64,000 bases of DNA, taken from assembly GCA_963735085.1 (NCBI GenBank), contig CAVTJP010000002.1, forward strand, positions 930,001 through 994,000, written 5' to 3'. A program made the translations under genes and the position numbers. The DNA is from DATJGR01 sp963735085 (GTDB lineage Bacteria; Pseudomonadota; Gammaproteobacteria; Pseudomonadales; Azotimanducaceae). The notes beneath the pieces are model-generated. The model saw only the letters and a list, made by a program, of their open reading frames with translations. It was not told the origin of the DNA and ran no database searches. Within the stretch, counting starts at the first letter, position 1, and the number at the start of each line of letters is the position of its first letter. Shown here piece by piece: positions 8,753-18,718 of this stretch.

Positions 8753-8758
8753 GGTGAA

Positions 8759-9265
8759 TTAGCTACTCGCAGTTTCCGTAGCGTGGGAGGCGTGTTTGCG
8801 CGCGATCGCCTGAACGGGCTGATTGAGGGGCGTCGACGCGTCGGTCATGAATGCGCGGATACCGAGCAGCGCATCGACCATCGTCTCGCGCGCTTCGCGG
8901 CCGATGCGCGCGTCGATTCCGCGAATCAGTTCCTCGCGGTACGCGCTGACTTCTTCGAGGATCGGCTGCGCCTGCGGAAGATTGTGCAACCGCCAGATGC
9001 GACGGTCGTTGGGATCGGACCGCCGCTCGAGCAAACCGCGCTTCTCCAGACGATCGACGAGCCGTGCGACGGTGATCGGCTCAACTTCGCAGATCGCCGC
9101 CAGTTCACTTTGTGAAAGCCCCGGATGGCGCTCCACCCGCGCAAGAATGTGCCACTGCGCGCGCGTCATACCTCGCGCTCGCGCGCGCTGGTCGAAATTG
9201 GTCCGCATGATGCGGGCGACGTCGTAGATCAGCACTACCGGGTCTCGATCGAGCGAATCGGTCAT
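8759..9265 (-). CDS. MarR-family transcriptional regulator
   Basis: The start at 9265 (MTDSLDRDPVVLIYD) is chosen over an in-frame start 96 bases upstream. The longer version adds a sequence unlike the family and would cover the operator region. The 168-residue protein has the winged-helix core MTRAQWHILARVERHPGLSQ, recognition helix EPITVARLVDRLEKRGL and wing RRSDPNDRRIWRL. As first gene of the operon it probably represses itself and emrAB, with release by a phenolic or drug ligand. That mode is usual for EmrR/MarR but inferred here. Confidence 0.88.
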   Translation of the reverse strand: MTDSLDRDPVVLIYDVARIMRTNFDQRARARGMTRAQWHILARVERHPGLSQSELAAICEVEPITVARLVDRLEKRGLLERRSDPNDRRIWRLHNLPQAQPILEEVSAYREELIRGIDARIGREARETMVDALLGIRAFMTDASTPLNQPVQAIARKHASHATETASS

Positions 9266-9356
9266 CGTCTGAATATCCCCGTCCAAGGAGCTTGTTGAAA
9301 AACTCCGCATATGCGAAGCAACCCGCCGCGCAGCCCGGCAGCCCATAGCGCGCCTT

Positions 9357-9376
9357 ATCATAAGCTGCCTTATGAT
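9357..9376. promoter_or_regulatory. perfect palindrome, candidate MarR operator
   Basis: ATCATAAGCTGCCTTATGAT is an 8-4-8 perfect inverted repeat. It lies in the divergent region between the marR-emrAB operon (start 9265) and the secreted-protein gene (start 9520). It is AT-rich compared with its surroundings, and its size and dyad symmetry are right for a MarR dimer. Binding by the adjacent regulator is inference. Confidence 0.55.
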
Positions 9377-9519
9377 CAGCGAATAGTAGGGGCACGCCTT
9401 ACGAACCCGACCGAATTGCTCGCACGGCAGCGTTTGCGTGATGACATGGGGATGCGGGATATTGAGCGTGAACTCGACAAAGCAGTCGAAAACCGGACGC
9501 TCAACTGGCAGGAAATATC

Positions 9520-10614
9520 ATGCTCAAAGCCGCTTCGCTCAGCCTGGCTCCCTTGACGCTCATACTCTCGATTGGCAGCGCCACTGCGGCTGCCGATGTC
9601 ACCATCGAACGAAGCGCAACGGTCGACGGCGGCGGCGCGATGAGTGTCATGAACATGACGACGCATACCACCACGTACATTTCGGGTAACCGGTCGAGAA
9701 CCGACAGCAACTTCGCGATGGACTCCGGCCTGATGCGTGTGTTTGTGCATGGCGGCCCGAAGGCCGAGATTGTCCAACTCGATACCGACGCCATTTACGA
9801 ACTCGATCTCAAAAAAAAGCAGTACACGCAGACATCGCTGACCGCGCGTCGGGAACAGATGCAGCAGGCACTCGCAAAATCGCAACAGCAGCAGGCGTCG
9901 CGTCAGCAACAAGCATCCGGTGTGGACGAATCCAAATGCGAGTGGTCGCCGGCGAAGTCCAGCGTGACGAAGACCGGTGAGAAGCTCACGATCGCGGGCT
10001 ACCAGGCAGAACGAACCACCATTACTGCTTCGCAGATGTGTGTCGACAAGACCCATCCCGCCGATGCATGTGAGTTCCGTCTGACCCTCGACCAATGGCT
10101 GGCACCCAGCTTTCCAGCTGAGAAGGAAGCACTCGTCTACTATCGCGCCTACGCGAAGAAGATGGGCCTCGACTGGGACGCCGGCGACTTCACTGAGCGC
10201 GTCAAATCGATGTTCGGCGCATACAACGGCATCTGGTCCGAGATCGTTACAAAAATGAAAGACGCCCACGGCTATCCGTTGAAGTCGAACTTCGCGCTCG
10301 CCGTGGGTGGACCGCAGTGCGCCAGTTCGGCGCAAGCGTCCGACAACAGCACCAGTGAGCCCGCCCCATCGGCAACCGAGAACGTGGAGCACGCGGTCGG
10401 TGGCGCCATTGGAAGCGCAATCGGCGGCCTGTTCGGCCACAAAAAACCCGCCGAGACCAAACCCGAACCAACCGCCGCAGCCACGACCGCGACCACAAAT
10501 TCGGATGGCATGTATCAATTACTCAGCTTCGGCTCGGAGGTCGTTTCAGCAAACCAGAATGCTGTGAGCCCACAGCAATTCGAAATACCGGCGGGATTCA
10601 AGCAGAAACGTTGA
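9520..10614 (+). CDS. secreted protein of unknown function (DUF4412-like)
   Basis: The 364-residue protein starts with a signal peptide (LTLILSIGSATAAA then DVTIERSATV) and should be periplasmic or outer-membrane-associated. The central part, with VFVHGGPKAEIVQLDTDAIYELDLKKKQY and a later MKDAHGYPLKSNFAL segment, recalls DUF4412-type lipoprotein-like domains that measure or bind hydrophobic ligands. A Gln-rich stretch (SQQQQASRQQQ) sits near residue 130. A glycine-zipper-like stretch (VGGAIGSAIGGLFGHKK) sits near 290. The function is not recognised. It is divergent from the efflux operon and may share its operator. Confidence 0.6.
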   Translation: MLKAASLSLAPLTLILSIGSATAAADVTIERSATVDGGGAMSVMNMTTHTTTYISGNRSRTDSNFAMDSGLMRVFVHGGPKAEIVQLDTDAIYELDLKKKQYTQTSLTARREQMQQALAKSQQQQASRQQQASGVDESKCEWSPAKSSVTKTGEKLTIAGYQAERTTITASQMCVDKTHPADACEFRLTLDQWLAPSFPAEKEALVYYRAYAKKMGLDWDAGDFTERVKSMFGAYNGIWSEIVTKMKDAHGYPLKSNFALAVGGPQCASSAQASDNSTSEPAPSATENVEHAVGGAIGSAIGGLFGHKKPAETKPEPTAAATTATTNSDGMYQLLSFGSEVVSANQNAVSPQQFEIPAGFKQKR

Positions 10615-10622
10615 CGGGGCTC

Positions 10623-10639
10623 ATCTCGCTCGGCGAGAT
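10623..10639. terminator. short hairpin between convergent genes
   Basis: ATCTCGC (10623-10629) and GCGAGAT (10633-10639) form a perfect 7-bp stem with a TCG loop. The stem sits between the stop of the secreted-protein gene (10614) and the end of the convergent beta-propeller gene (10639). There is no strong T-run on either strand, so bidirectional termination is only a possibility. Confidence 0.3.
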
Positions 10640-12198
10640 CAATCCTCCACGTTGTACAGCGCGAGGAAGACGTCGCCACGCTGATGACACGCCGAGGCAC
10701 TCTCGATCTTTCCGTCGCCGTCAAAGTCGGCGCCGAGCTTGGTGTATCCGGTGACGTAGAGCTGTTTGCCGTCGGGTGTAAATCCTGCCGCGTTGGCAAC
10801 GTCACTGTCGCCGCCGACGATCGTGAACACATGACGAAGTCGGCCTTCGCCATCGAGGATTGCTGCAAAACCTTCAAGCCATGGATCCGGGTCGGCAGCG
10901 CGCTCGGCCGTGCCGTCATCGTCGAGGTCGAGGCGTTCGGTATAGCTGCCGCTGATCACGATCCGTGTTGCATCAGCGGCCACATGCCCGGCAGTGGCGG
11001 CGTAGCGGCGAATCCAGCGCCGCTCGCCGGCGGGCGAAACACGCGTCAGGAAGCTGTTCGCGTCGGGATGATATTGCCAGCGTCGATCGCCCATCGTTTT
11101 GAACTCGAGGTCGGCGATGCCATCGCCGTCAAAGTCGGCCGGGGCGGTGTAGCCACCGAGAACGAGCAGGTCACCATTGCCGGCAATGGCCAGCGAACCG
11201 ACCACCTGCATCGCAGGTCCGGTGACGCCGCGGACCCAGCGCAGCGCCCCCGTCGAATCGAAGCGCGCGAAGTAGCCGTTCAGGTCCGTCTGAGGTGTAA
11301 CAACCGCGCTTTGCAGCGTCTTCGTTGCTTCCGGGACATCGGCCTTGCCGTCCGCGTCGAAGTCCGCCGCGCCGTTGTGGTAGTCACCACCAACGTAGAT
11401 GTCACCGTTCGCGCCAACTGCGATCGCCGTACCTCGCGTGGCAGCGGGTCCAGCCGATGCCCGCGCCCAGCGTAATTTGCCATTGGCGTCGAAGCACGCG
11501 AGGAGCAGCGCGGATTCGCCTACCGATGTGACGTCGACGGTGCCGTCGCGGTCAAGATCGACCGAACCGTGTATGGTCCCCACTACGTAAACATTGCCCG
11601 CCGCGTCGCTTGCCACATCGGCGAGCGCGTCATTGTCGGCACCACCAATTGCTCTGGCCCACTGGGTATTGCCGCGCACGTCGTAGCGCACCAGAAAGCC
11701 ATCGGCTTTGCCGATGGAAACGAGTGTTCGGCCCCAGATATGGATGCTGTCGGTGAAACTGCCAACGGCGTAGGCGCCGCCGTGACGATCGGGGGCGATG
11801 CCGTCCGCGCTGTCGCGCCTGGGACCGCCAGGACCCTGCACCCACCCCTTTGCATTATTGTTGGCTTCGAAGAATTTGAAGATCAACGGATCCGGCGAGC
11901 CGAATGTCTGGATATCGACAGATCCGTCGCGGTCCAGATCGAGGCCACCGCGTGAGCCTGCAACGAGCACACCGCCATCCGCATCGACGGTCAGATCCTT
12001 ACCGGCATCGCCGCAGCAAGGGCCGAGTATCGTGCGAACCCAGACGAACCGATAGCCGGACTCTGCCGCGTGACAAAGCGGACCGACGCTCAGAACCACC
12101 GCACCCGCCAAACAAAGAGCAAGCCGGAAGGGGGTCAGAACGACCTTCGTTGCGAAAGTCGTTCTGACCCCCTTCCGGGTATTGGTCACGCAATTCAT
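10639..12198 (-). CDS. secreted beta-propeller protein with six DxDxDG calcium-type loops
   Basis: The start at 12198 overlaps the upstream MFS stop as ATGA. The 519-residue protein has a signal peptide with a long N-region and core LALCLAGAVVLSVGPLCHA. The mature part resembles SBBP-type propeller repeats. Six blades each carry an EF-hand-like loop: DLDRDGSVD, DLDRDGTVD, DFDADGKAD, DFDGDGIAD, DLDDDGTAE and DFDGDGK. Strands such as LRWARA and IYVGGDY lie between them. Roles in surface binding or adhesion are plausible, but no enzyme motif is seen. A long REP-like palindrome lies inside codons of the signal-peptide N-region, so the true start could be different. Confidence 0.75.
   Translation of the reverse strand: MNCVTNTRKGVRTTFATKVVLTPFRLALCLAGAVVLSVGPLCHAAESGYRFVWVRTILGPCCGDAGKDLTVDADGGVLVAGSRGGLDLDRDGSVDIQTFGSPDPLIFKFFEANNNAKGWVQGPGGPRRDSADGIAPDRHGGAYAVGSFTDSIHIWGRTLVSIGKADGFLVRYDVRGNTQWARAIGGADNDALADVASDAAGNVYVVGTIHGSVDLDRDGTVDVTSVGESALLLACFDANGKLRWARASAGPAATRGTAIAVGANGDIYVGGDYHNGAADFDADGKADVPEATKTLQSAVVTPQTDLNGYFARFDSTGALRWVRGVTGPAMQVVGSLAIAGNGDLLVLGGYTAPADFDGDGIADLEFKTMGDRRWQYHPDANSFLTRVSPAGERRWIRRYAATAGHVAADATRIVISGSYTERLDLDDDGTAERAADPDPWLEGFAAILDGEGRLRHVFTIVGGDSDVANAAGFTPDGKQLYVTGYTKLGADFDGDGKIESASACHQRGDVFLALYNVED
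12124..12178. repeat. REP-like palindrome, perfect 21-bp arms
   Basis: Two perfect 21-base arms (12124-12144 and 12158-12178), each containing GGGGGTCAGAACGAC or its complement, flank a 13-base loop. That loop can itself pair TTCG with CGAA. The GGGGTCAG/CTGACCCC core resembles the extragenic palindromes spread by RAYT (REP-associated tyrosine transposase) enzymes. It lies inside the predicted 5' coding end of the beta-propeller gene. No RAYT gene is present in the window. Confidence 0.7.
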
Positions 12199-13553
12199 TC
12201 GGCGATCGTCTCGGGCAGGTAGACATGAGCGCGGATCGCTACGTCGGGCGATTCGCGGCGCAACCACGGCGTGCGGCTGAACAGCATGCACAGCAGGTAG
12301 AAAACCACGCCGCCGACCGTTGCCCACAACCAAGGCTGCCAGCCGTAGCGCTGCGAGATCACCGTCATCGGGATCACCGTGCACACCACATACACGCGCA
12401 GCACCATCGTCCACATCGCCCAGCCGGATGCTTGAATTGCGGTGCTGATGTCTTCCAGCGTCTCGGAGAACCACGCCATCCACGGCGCGTACGCGATGCC
12501 GAACATGCCGCCCAGCAGCGACATCAGCACAATCATCGTCATCGGCGATGGATGCGTGCCGGCCAGCGCGATCCACGTAACCATGACCGGGATCGTCAGC
12601 AGCGCCCCTGCAAACGAGACGATCTTGCGCAACTGCAGCCGATCCGAAAGCCAGCCCGCGCCGAGCAACGTGAGCAGATTGAGTGCCCAGAAATATTGCG
12701 ACATATATGCGGCTTCATCCGCTTTGAAGCCGTAACTCTCGACCAGGATCAACGGGCCGAACTGCTGCAACGTCAAATACAGCATCAGGAACAGCGTGAT
12801 GCCGGCGACCATCCACCAGATGCGACCATGCCGCACCGCCATCGCCACGCCGGGCCGTCCAGGCGTCGGCGCATCGGTCCCATCGCCCGCATGATCCTGC
12901 ACGGAATCCTCGCGCTGCATGATCCGATGGCGGATCGACGGTGCCAGATCATGAACGGTGAACATCACGAACACCGCAACGACAATGCTGATCACACCCG
13001 CAATGTAGAACTGTGACTGCCAGTGGTTATCGAACAGCGCCAATGTATTACCGGCGATCGACGCCGCCATCAGATTCGACCCCACCGGGCCGAACGTCCA
13101 GAAACCGTACGCCACCGCGCGGCCCATGCGCGGTGAAAAATCGCGCACCAGACCGGCCGAGGCCGCCACGACTGCGCCCTCCACGAAGCCCAGAATCGCG
13201 CGCACCGTGAACAGACTGCCGAGCGAATCAACTCGGGTCATCGCAAACACGCAAGCCCCGATCACGAACAGCGCGGGCACCAGCACGGCGGTGCGGCCGA
13301 GACGGTCGCAGACCGGACCGAACAGGATGGCACCCAACGCCGAGAACACCACGGTCGCCGCAACGATCCAGCCGTACTGCTCTTTGGTCATGCCGATGTC
13401 GCGCATTATCAGCGGCAGCACCGGCGCGATCTGTGCCTCGTAACTGGCGATCAATGTGGCGAGCACCGCCACGAACAGCAGAAACAACCGACGCCGCCCC
13501 ACGGGATAGCTGTCGAGTTCCCTGATGTAGAAAAGTCCGCTCGCCGTCCCCAT
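12195..13553 (-). CDS. MFS transporter
   Basis: The 452-residue protein has about 12 membrane helices. It has an MFS motif A-like loop LFGPVCDRLGRTAV after helix 2 and a second, weaker copy GWLSDRLQLRKIV in the C-terminal half. The RAILGFVEGAVVAASAGLVRD segment recalls sugar-acid and aromatic-acid symporters. The substrate is unknown. A cytoplasmic loop of about 45 polar residues lies between the halves. It overlaps the beta-propeller gene by 4 bases (ATGA), an unusual pairing that suggests co-translation. Confidence 0.82.
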   Translation of the reverse strand: MGTASGLFYIRELDSYPVGRRRLFLLFVAVLATLIASYEAQIAPVLPLIMRDIGMTKEQYGWIVAATVVFSALGAILFGPVCDRLGRTAVLVPALFVIGACVFAMTRVDSLGSLFTVRAILGFVEGAVVAASAGLVRDFSPRMGRAVAYGFWTFGPVGSNLMAASIAGNTLALFDNHWQSQFYIAGVISIVVAVFVMFTVHDLAPSIRHRIMQREDSVQDHAGDGTDAPTPGRPGVAMAVRHGRIWWMVAGITLFLMLYLTLQQFGPLILVESYGFKADEAAYMSQYFWALNLLTLLGAGWLSDRLQLRKIVSFAGALLTIPVMVTWIALAGTHPSPMTMIVLMSLLGGMFGIAYAPWMAWFSETLEDISTAIQASGWAMWTMVLRVYVVCTVIPMTVISQRYGWQPWLWATVGGVVFYLLCMLFSRTPWLRRESPDVAIRAHVYLPETIAE

Positions 13554-13717
13554 GCATCCCCCGAGAAGCGACTCGAAGGCAACACCTTACCGCAGATTCA
13601 TACGATCGGAATGCTGCGCGCGCCAACTGCGGCCGTCGTGCCTCGACAGATACAGCCGAGGCGCCGGGCTGCCGATCGGGGTGGAACTGAGCGGCGTATG
13701 CCACTAGGCTGGGCCGG

Positions 13718-15109
13718 ATGACTGCAAGCTCCAGTGCGACCAGCACCCACAGCCAGCCTTCCGCCGATGTTCCACCCAAGGTTTTGCGACGGGCCGTCGC
13801 CGCGTCAGCCATCGGTAACGCCACCGAATGGTTCGACTACGGCGTGTACGCGTATGTCGCCACCGAGATCGGCCACAGCTTCTTTCCTGGCAAGCACGAA
13901 ACGCTGGGCGCACTGCTCGGCTTCGCCGTCTCCTTCGTGCTGCGGCCCCTCGGTGGAATTGTCTGGGGGCCACTCGGTGATCGCCTCGGCCGCTCCACGG
14001 TACTGGCGGCGACGATTCTGCTGATGTGCACGTCGACCTTCCTGGTCGGCCTGATCCCGAGCTACCAGAGTATCGGCATCTGGGCGCCCATCCTGCTGAT
14101 CCTGCTGCGCGTTATTCAGGGTTTCTCCACCGGCGGCGAATATGGCGGCGCCGCAACGTTCATGGCCGAATACGCCCCGAACGACAAACGTGGCTTCTGG
14201 GGCAGCTTTCTGGAATTCGGCACCATTGCGGGCTTCACCACCGCGCTGGTGCTGGTCGCCGGATTGCGCTTTCTGATCGGCGACGACGCGATGAGCGATT
14301 GGGGCTGGCGCGTGCCGTTTCTGATCGCTGGGCCGTTGGGCGGCATCGGCGTGTACATGCGTCTGAAGATGGAAGACACACCGGTGTTTCGGGATCTCGA
14401 AGATCGCGGCCACGTGCACCGCGACATGGCCAGCCACTTCAAGCATCTGTTCGGCGTGCACTGGCGGCCGGTGTTGCAACTGTTCGGCCTGGTACTCGCG
14501 CTGAACGTCGCCAACTACACGCTGCTCGCCTACATGCCCACCTATCTGTCGCACACCATCGGCATGGCCAAGCACCATTCCGAGATGCTGCTGCTGATCG
14601 GTCAGCTATGCATGATGGCGCTGATGCCGGTTGCCGGCACGCTCTCCGACCGGATTGGTCGCAAGGCGTGCTGGTGGATATCGCTGATCGGCCTGTTCGT
14701 GCTGGCCACGCCGATGTTCATGCTGATGGCCCAGAGTCTGACCTTGGCAATCGTTGGCTTCACGGTGCTTGGGCTGGTTTACGTGCTTCAACTCGGCACG
14801 ATATCGGCGACGTTCCCCGCGATGTTTCCAGCCCACGTCCGCTATGCCGGCATGGCGATTTCATACAACGTAGCAACCGCCGTATTCGGCGGCACTGCAC
14901 CGGCGGCCAACGATCTGCTGATCGATATGACCGGCAACACGCTGATGCCCGCGTACTACATGATGGGCGCCTGCGTCATCGGCATGATCGCGCTGTATTT
15001 TGTCATCGAAACCCGTGGCGCATCGCTGCACGGCGTCCACACGCCGGGTACCGCGCGGGCAGCACGCGTGCACCGCGAAGAAGCTGCACAGGCACGCGCG
15101 ACCCGGTAG
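13718..15109 (+). CDS. MHS-family MFS transporter (ProP/KgtP-like)
   Basis: This 463-residue inner-membrane symporter is of the metabolite:H+ symporter group. Diagnostic segments are AIGNATEWFDYGVYAY near the N-terminus, FVLRPLGGIVWGPLGDRLGR and RVIQGFSTGGEYGGAATFMAEYA. Relatives carry proline/betaine, alpha-ketoglutarate or shikimate, and the sequence does not settle which. It is transcribed divergently from the other MFS gene, with 164 bases between them. No ProP-type C-terminal coiled coil is obvious, so osmosensing is not indicated. Confidence 0.85.
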   Translation: MTASSSATSTHSQPSADVPPKVLRRAVAASAIGNATEWFDYGVYAYVATEIGHSFFPGKHETLGALLGFAVSFVLRPLGGIVWGPLGDRLGRSTVLAATILLMCTSTFLVGLIPSYQSIGIWAPILLILLRVIQGFSTGGEYGGAATFMAEYAPNDKRGFWGSFLEFGTIAGFTTALVLVAGLRFLIGDDAMSDWGWRVPFLIAGPLGGIGVYMRLKMEDTPVFRDLEDRGHVHRDMASHFKHLFGVHWRPVLQLFGLVLALNVANYTLLAYMPTYLSHTIGMAKHHSEMLLLIGQLCMMALMPVAGTLSDRIGRKACWWISLIGLFVLATPMFMLMAQSLTLAIVGFTVLGLVYVLQLGTISATFPAMFPAHVRYAGMAISYNVATAVFGGTAPAANDLLIDMTGNTLMPAYYMMGACVIGMIALYFVIETRGASLHGVHTPGTARAARVHREEAAQARATR

Positions 15110-15150
15110 GGCCTGACCGGCCCGACGTACGGTTTGAAGTGACTAACGAT

Positions 15151-15717
15151 TTAACACGGTTGCGGACGAGTGCGCGAGTTGGACCCACCATGGCGTCGCA
15201 ACAGCGCAATCCCGAGGATGCCGGCGGCCACAAGTGGTAGCGTGCCGGGTTCCGGTACTGACGTCACTTGACGAGCGACCGCCCAATATTCATTGGTAAA
15301 CCCCTCGTCGAGAAAGGTGACCACGCTTCCGTCCTGCAATAGACCAAGTGCGATCATTTGGTGCGTAAACATGTGTCCAAGGCGGAAGAGCGGCGCCACA
15401 TCACCACAAGGTGGCCACGACTCGCCAAGGCCGCACCCTCCCGTGAAGCTATTGGGGAACCCCAGTTGGTCACCAAGCTTCAGCGCGAATTCCGCAGCCA
15501 AGCTTTCATTTCCGTACCAAGGTTGAGCTGCGATCTCGTTTGCGTAGTCCTCGTCGAAGGGGCTAATCCCACAACATCCGTACCCGAATTCGGCAGAAAT
15601 GTCATACGTCCCTATGGACGTTTCGATAGGAATCGCGTGAGCAGACAGCGGCAAAGTCAGCACCAGACTCGCGGACCACCAAAGTATCCGAAGATGACGC
15701 ACCGCACCCCCCACCAC
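15151..15717 (-). CDS. PEP-CTERM sorting-domain protein
   Basis: The 188-residue secreted protein has an N-terminal signal peptide (LRILWWSASLVLTLPLSAHA). Its C-terminal sorting signal reads VPEPGTLPLVAAGILGIAL followed by LLRRHGG: the PEP motif, a hydrophobic helix, then basic residues. Such proteins are processed by an exosortase (EpsH/XrtA), usually in exopolysaccharide-producing Gram-negatives, so the genome should encode one outside this window. The mature domain has paired cysteines (GYGCCG, GGCGLGESWPPCG) and no recognised fold. It is convergent with the MHS transporter. Confidence 0.8.
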   Translation of the reverse strand: MVGGAVRHLRILWWSASLVLTLPLSAHAIPIETSIGTYDISAEFGYGCCGISPFDEDYANEIAAQPWYGNESLAAEFALKLGDQLGFPNSFTGGCGLGESWPPCGDVAPLFRLGHMFTHQMIALGLLQDGSVVTFLDEGFTNEYWAVARQVTSVPEPGTLPLVAAGILGIALLRRHGGSNSRTRPQPC

Positions 15718-15752
15718 GTAAATCCTTCGCCAACCGAAGCTACTCGCCCGCT

Positions 15753-16007
15753 TTAAGCCCGTATGTAAGTGTGGTGTATCGAGGATAGATACGCGAGGAT
15801 CAACGAGACGCCAAAAAACGCGGCACCTGTGACCTCGGCAGCGCTGAGCCCGCGGCTGGTTGCGCTGACGACCACCGACAGCGCCGCCAGTGACAACAGC
15901 GCAGCGCTACCGTGACTGGTCGCATTGGCGATCTCTTCGCCGACGCTCCGATTGCGATGAACTGCAAGACTCGCCACTATTTCATCCGGACTAACGCGGG
16001 CGGCCAT
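15753..16007 (-). pseudogene. truncated hemolysin III (YqfA/PAQR-like) gene
   Basis: The 84-codon frame reads RSVGEEIANATSHGSAALL, then two hydrophobic helices ending FGVSLILAYLSSIHHTYIRA and a stop. The first ~60 residues match the N-terminal end of hemolysin III-type seven-helix membrane proteins: the GE-x-N-x-x-THG start and the Y-x-x-S-x-x-x-H at the end of helix 2. The family is normally over 200 residues and continues with five more helices, which are missing here. It is therefore read as a 3'-truncated remnant. It starts 21 bases from the divergent aldehyde dehydrogenase. Confidence 0.6.
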
Positions 16008-16028
16008 GATCTCTCGTCGGAGCGCAAC

Positions 16029-17522
<1,494 letters not shown>

Positions 17523-17534
17523 GGGGTTGCTTCG

Positions 17535-18599
17535 ATGGCACTGAACACGATCGCGGTTCTCGGTCTCGGCAAGGTCGGCACACTCGCGGCGAAGTTGCTG
17601 CACGACGAAGGCTTCGACGTCACCGCGTTCGACAGCCGTGCGCCGCTTGGCGCGTTGCCGTTTGCAACACGGATTGTCGATCTTGCCAGCGACACCGGCA
17701 TTGCAACGGTCACGCAGCAATACGACGCGGTGCTTTCGTGCCTGCCATACCGCCTCAACGCTCGCATCGCCGCCGCGGCCCACGCGCGCGGCATGCACTA
17801 TTTCGATTTGACCGAAGACGTACCAACCACCAAAGCGATCATCGAACTGGCGAAAGCTTCACGCGGCCTGATGGCACCGCAATGCGGCCTCGCACCCGGC
17901 TTCGTCGGCATCGTCGGCGCGGCACAGGTCGGCGTCTTCGACATGTGTCGTTCGTTGCGTCTGCGCGTAGGTGCATTACCGCAGAATCCGACCGGGTTGA
18001 TGGGTTACGCGTTCAACTGGTCGCCGGAAGGCGTGGTGAACGAATATCTGAACGACTGCGAAGTGATCGAAGACGGTGTGCGCAAGACGGTGTCCTCGAT
18101 GGAGTGGATCGAAACGGTGTACGTCGAAGGCGTGAAACTCGAAGCGTTCACGACGTCCGGCGGGCTCGGCACCCTCTGCGAAACGTTTCATGGCCGCGTT
18201 GCGAACATTGACTACAAGTCGATGCGCTATCCCGGTCACGTGCGACTGATGAACTTCTTCTTCCACGAACTGTTGATGCGTGAACGCCGCGAACTCGCCG
18301 GTGAGATCCTGACGAACGCAAAGCCGCCCGTTAATCGCGATGTGGTCTACGTGCACGTATCGTCTGAAGGCACGCTCGAAGGCCGCCTTCAACGGCGTGA
18401 ATTCGTACGCGCGTATCGACCGATTACGCTCGCCGGCGCGGAACAGACGGCAATCGCCTGGACGACATCGGCGTCGGTCGTCGCGGTGATCGAAATGGTG
18501 CGCGATGGTCTACTGCCGCAGCGTGGCTTCCTGCGGCAGGAAGACGTCGAGCTGGATGCGTTTCTCGCCACCCCGACTGGACGACTGTTCGCGGCGTGA
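17535..18599 (+). CDS. saccharopine dehydrogenase / lysine 6-dehydrogenase family protein
   Basis: The 354-residue protein begins with the Rossmann motif AVLGLGKVGTLAAKLL. It contains AVLSCLPYRLNARIAAAAHARG and the family's APQCGLAPGFVGI block, followed by an alpha/beta catalytic domain. Proteins of this size and type form aminoadipate semialdehyde either directly from lysine (lysine 6-dehydrogenase) or from saccharopine. No lysine-ketoglutarate reductase domain is fused or adjacent, which slightly favours direct lysine oxidation. It forms a two-gene operon with the ALDH7 gene. Confidence 0.82.
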   Translation: MALNTIAVLGLGKVGTLAAKLLHDEGFDVTAFDSRAPLGALPFATRIVDLASDTGIATVTQQYDAVLSCLPYRLNARIAAAAHARGMHYFDLTEDVPTTKAIIELAKASRGLMAPQCGLAPGFVGIVGAAQVGVFDMCRSLRLRVGALPQNPTGLMGYAFNWSPEGVVNEYLNDCEVIEDGVRKTVSSMEWIETVYVEGVKLEAFTTSGGLGTLCETFHGRVANIDYKSMRYPGHVRLMNFFFHELLMRERRELAGEILTNAKPPVNRDVVYVHVSSEGTLEGRLQRREFVRAYRPITLAGAEQTAIAWTTSASVVAVIEMVRDGLLPQRGFLRQEDVELDAFLATPTGRLFAA

Positions 18600-18718
18600 T
18601 TTTTTTCGGCCGGATCGTCGCGGGCAATCCAGCGCGAGTGAATCGTCACGAGTGACTGAGCGCAGCATATCCGCTAACTTGACCAACCCGAGAAACCGCC
18701 CGCCCAGGAGACTGCCCG

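Noticed and set aside
10639..12576. Longer reading frame extending the beta-propeller protein upstream to 12576
   Set aside because: The extra 126 residues lie inside the MFS gene in another frame and have arginine/histidine-rich shadow composition; the ATGA start at 12198 with a signal peptide explains the data better.
15109..15123. GGGCC-TGACC-GGCCC hairpin at the end of the MHS transporter as a terminator
   Set aside because: A 5-bp stem overlapping the stop codon with no T-run; likely chance in GC-rich DNA.
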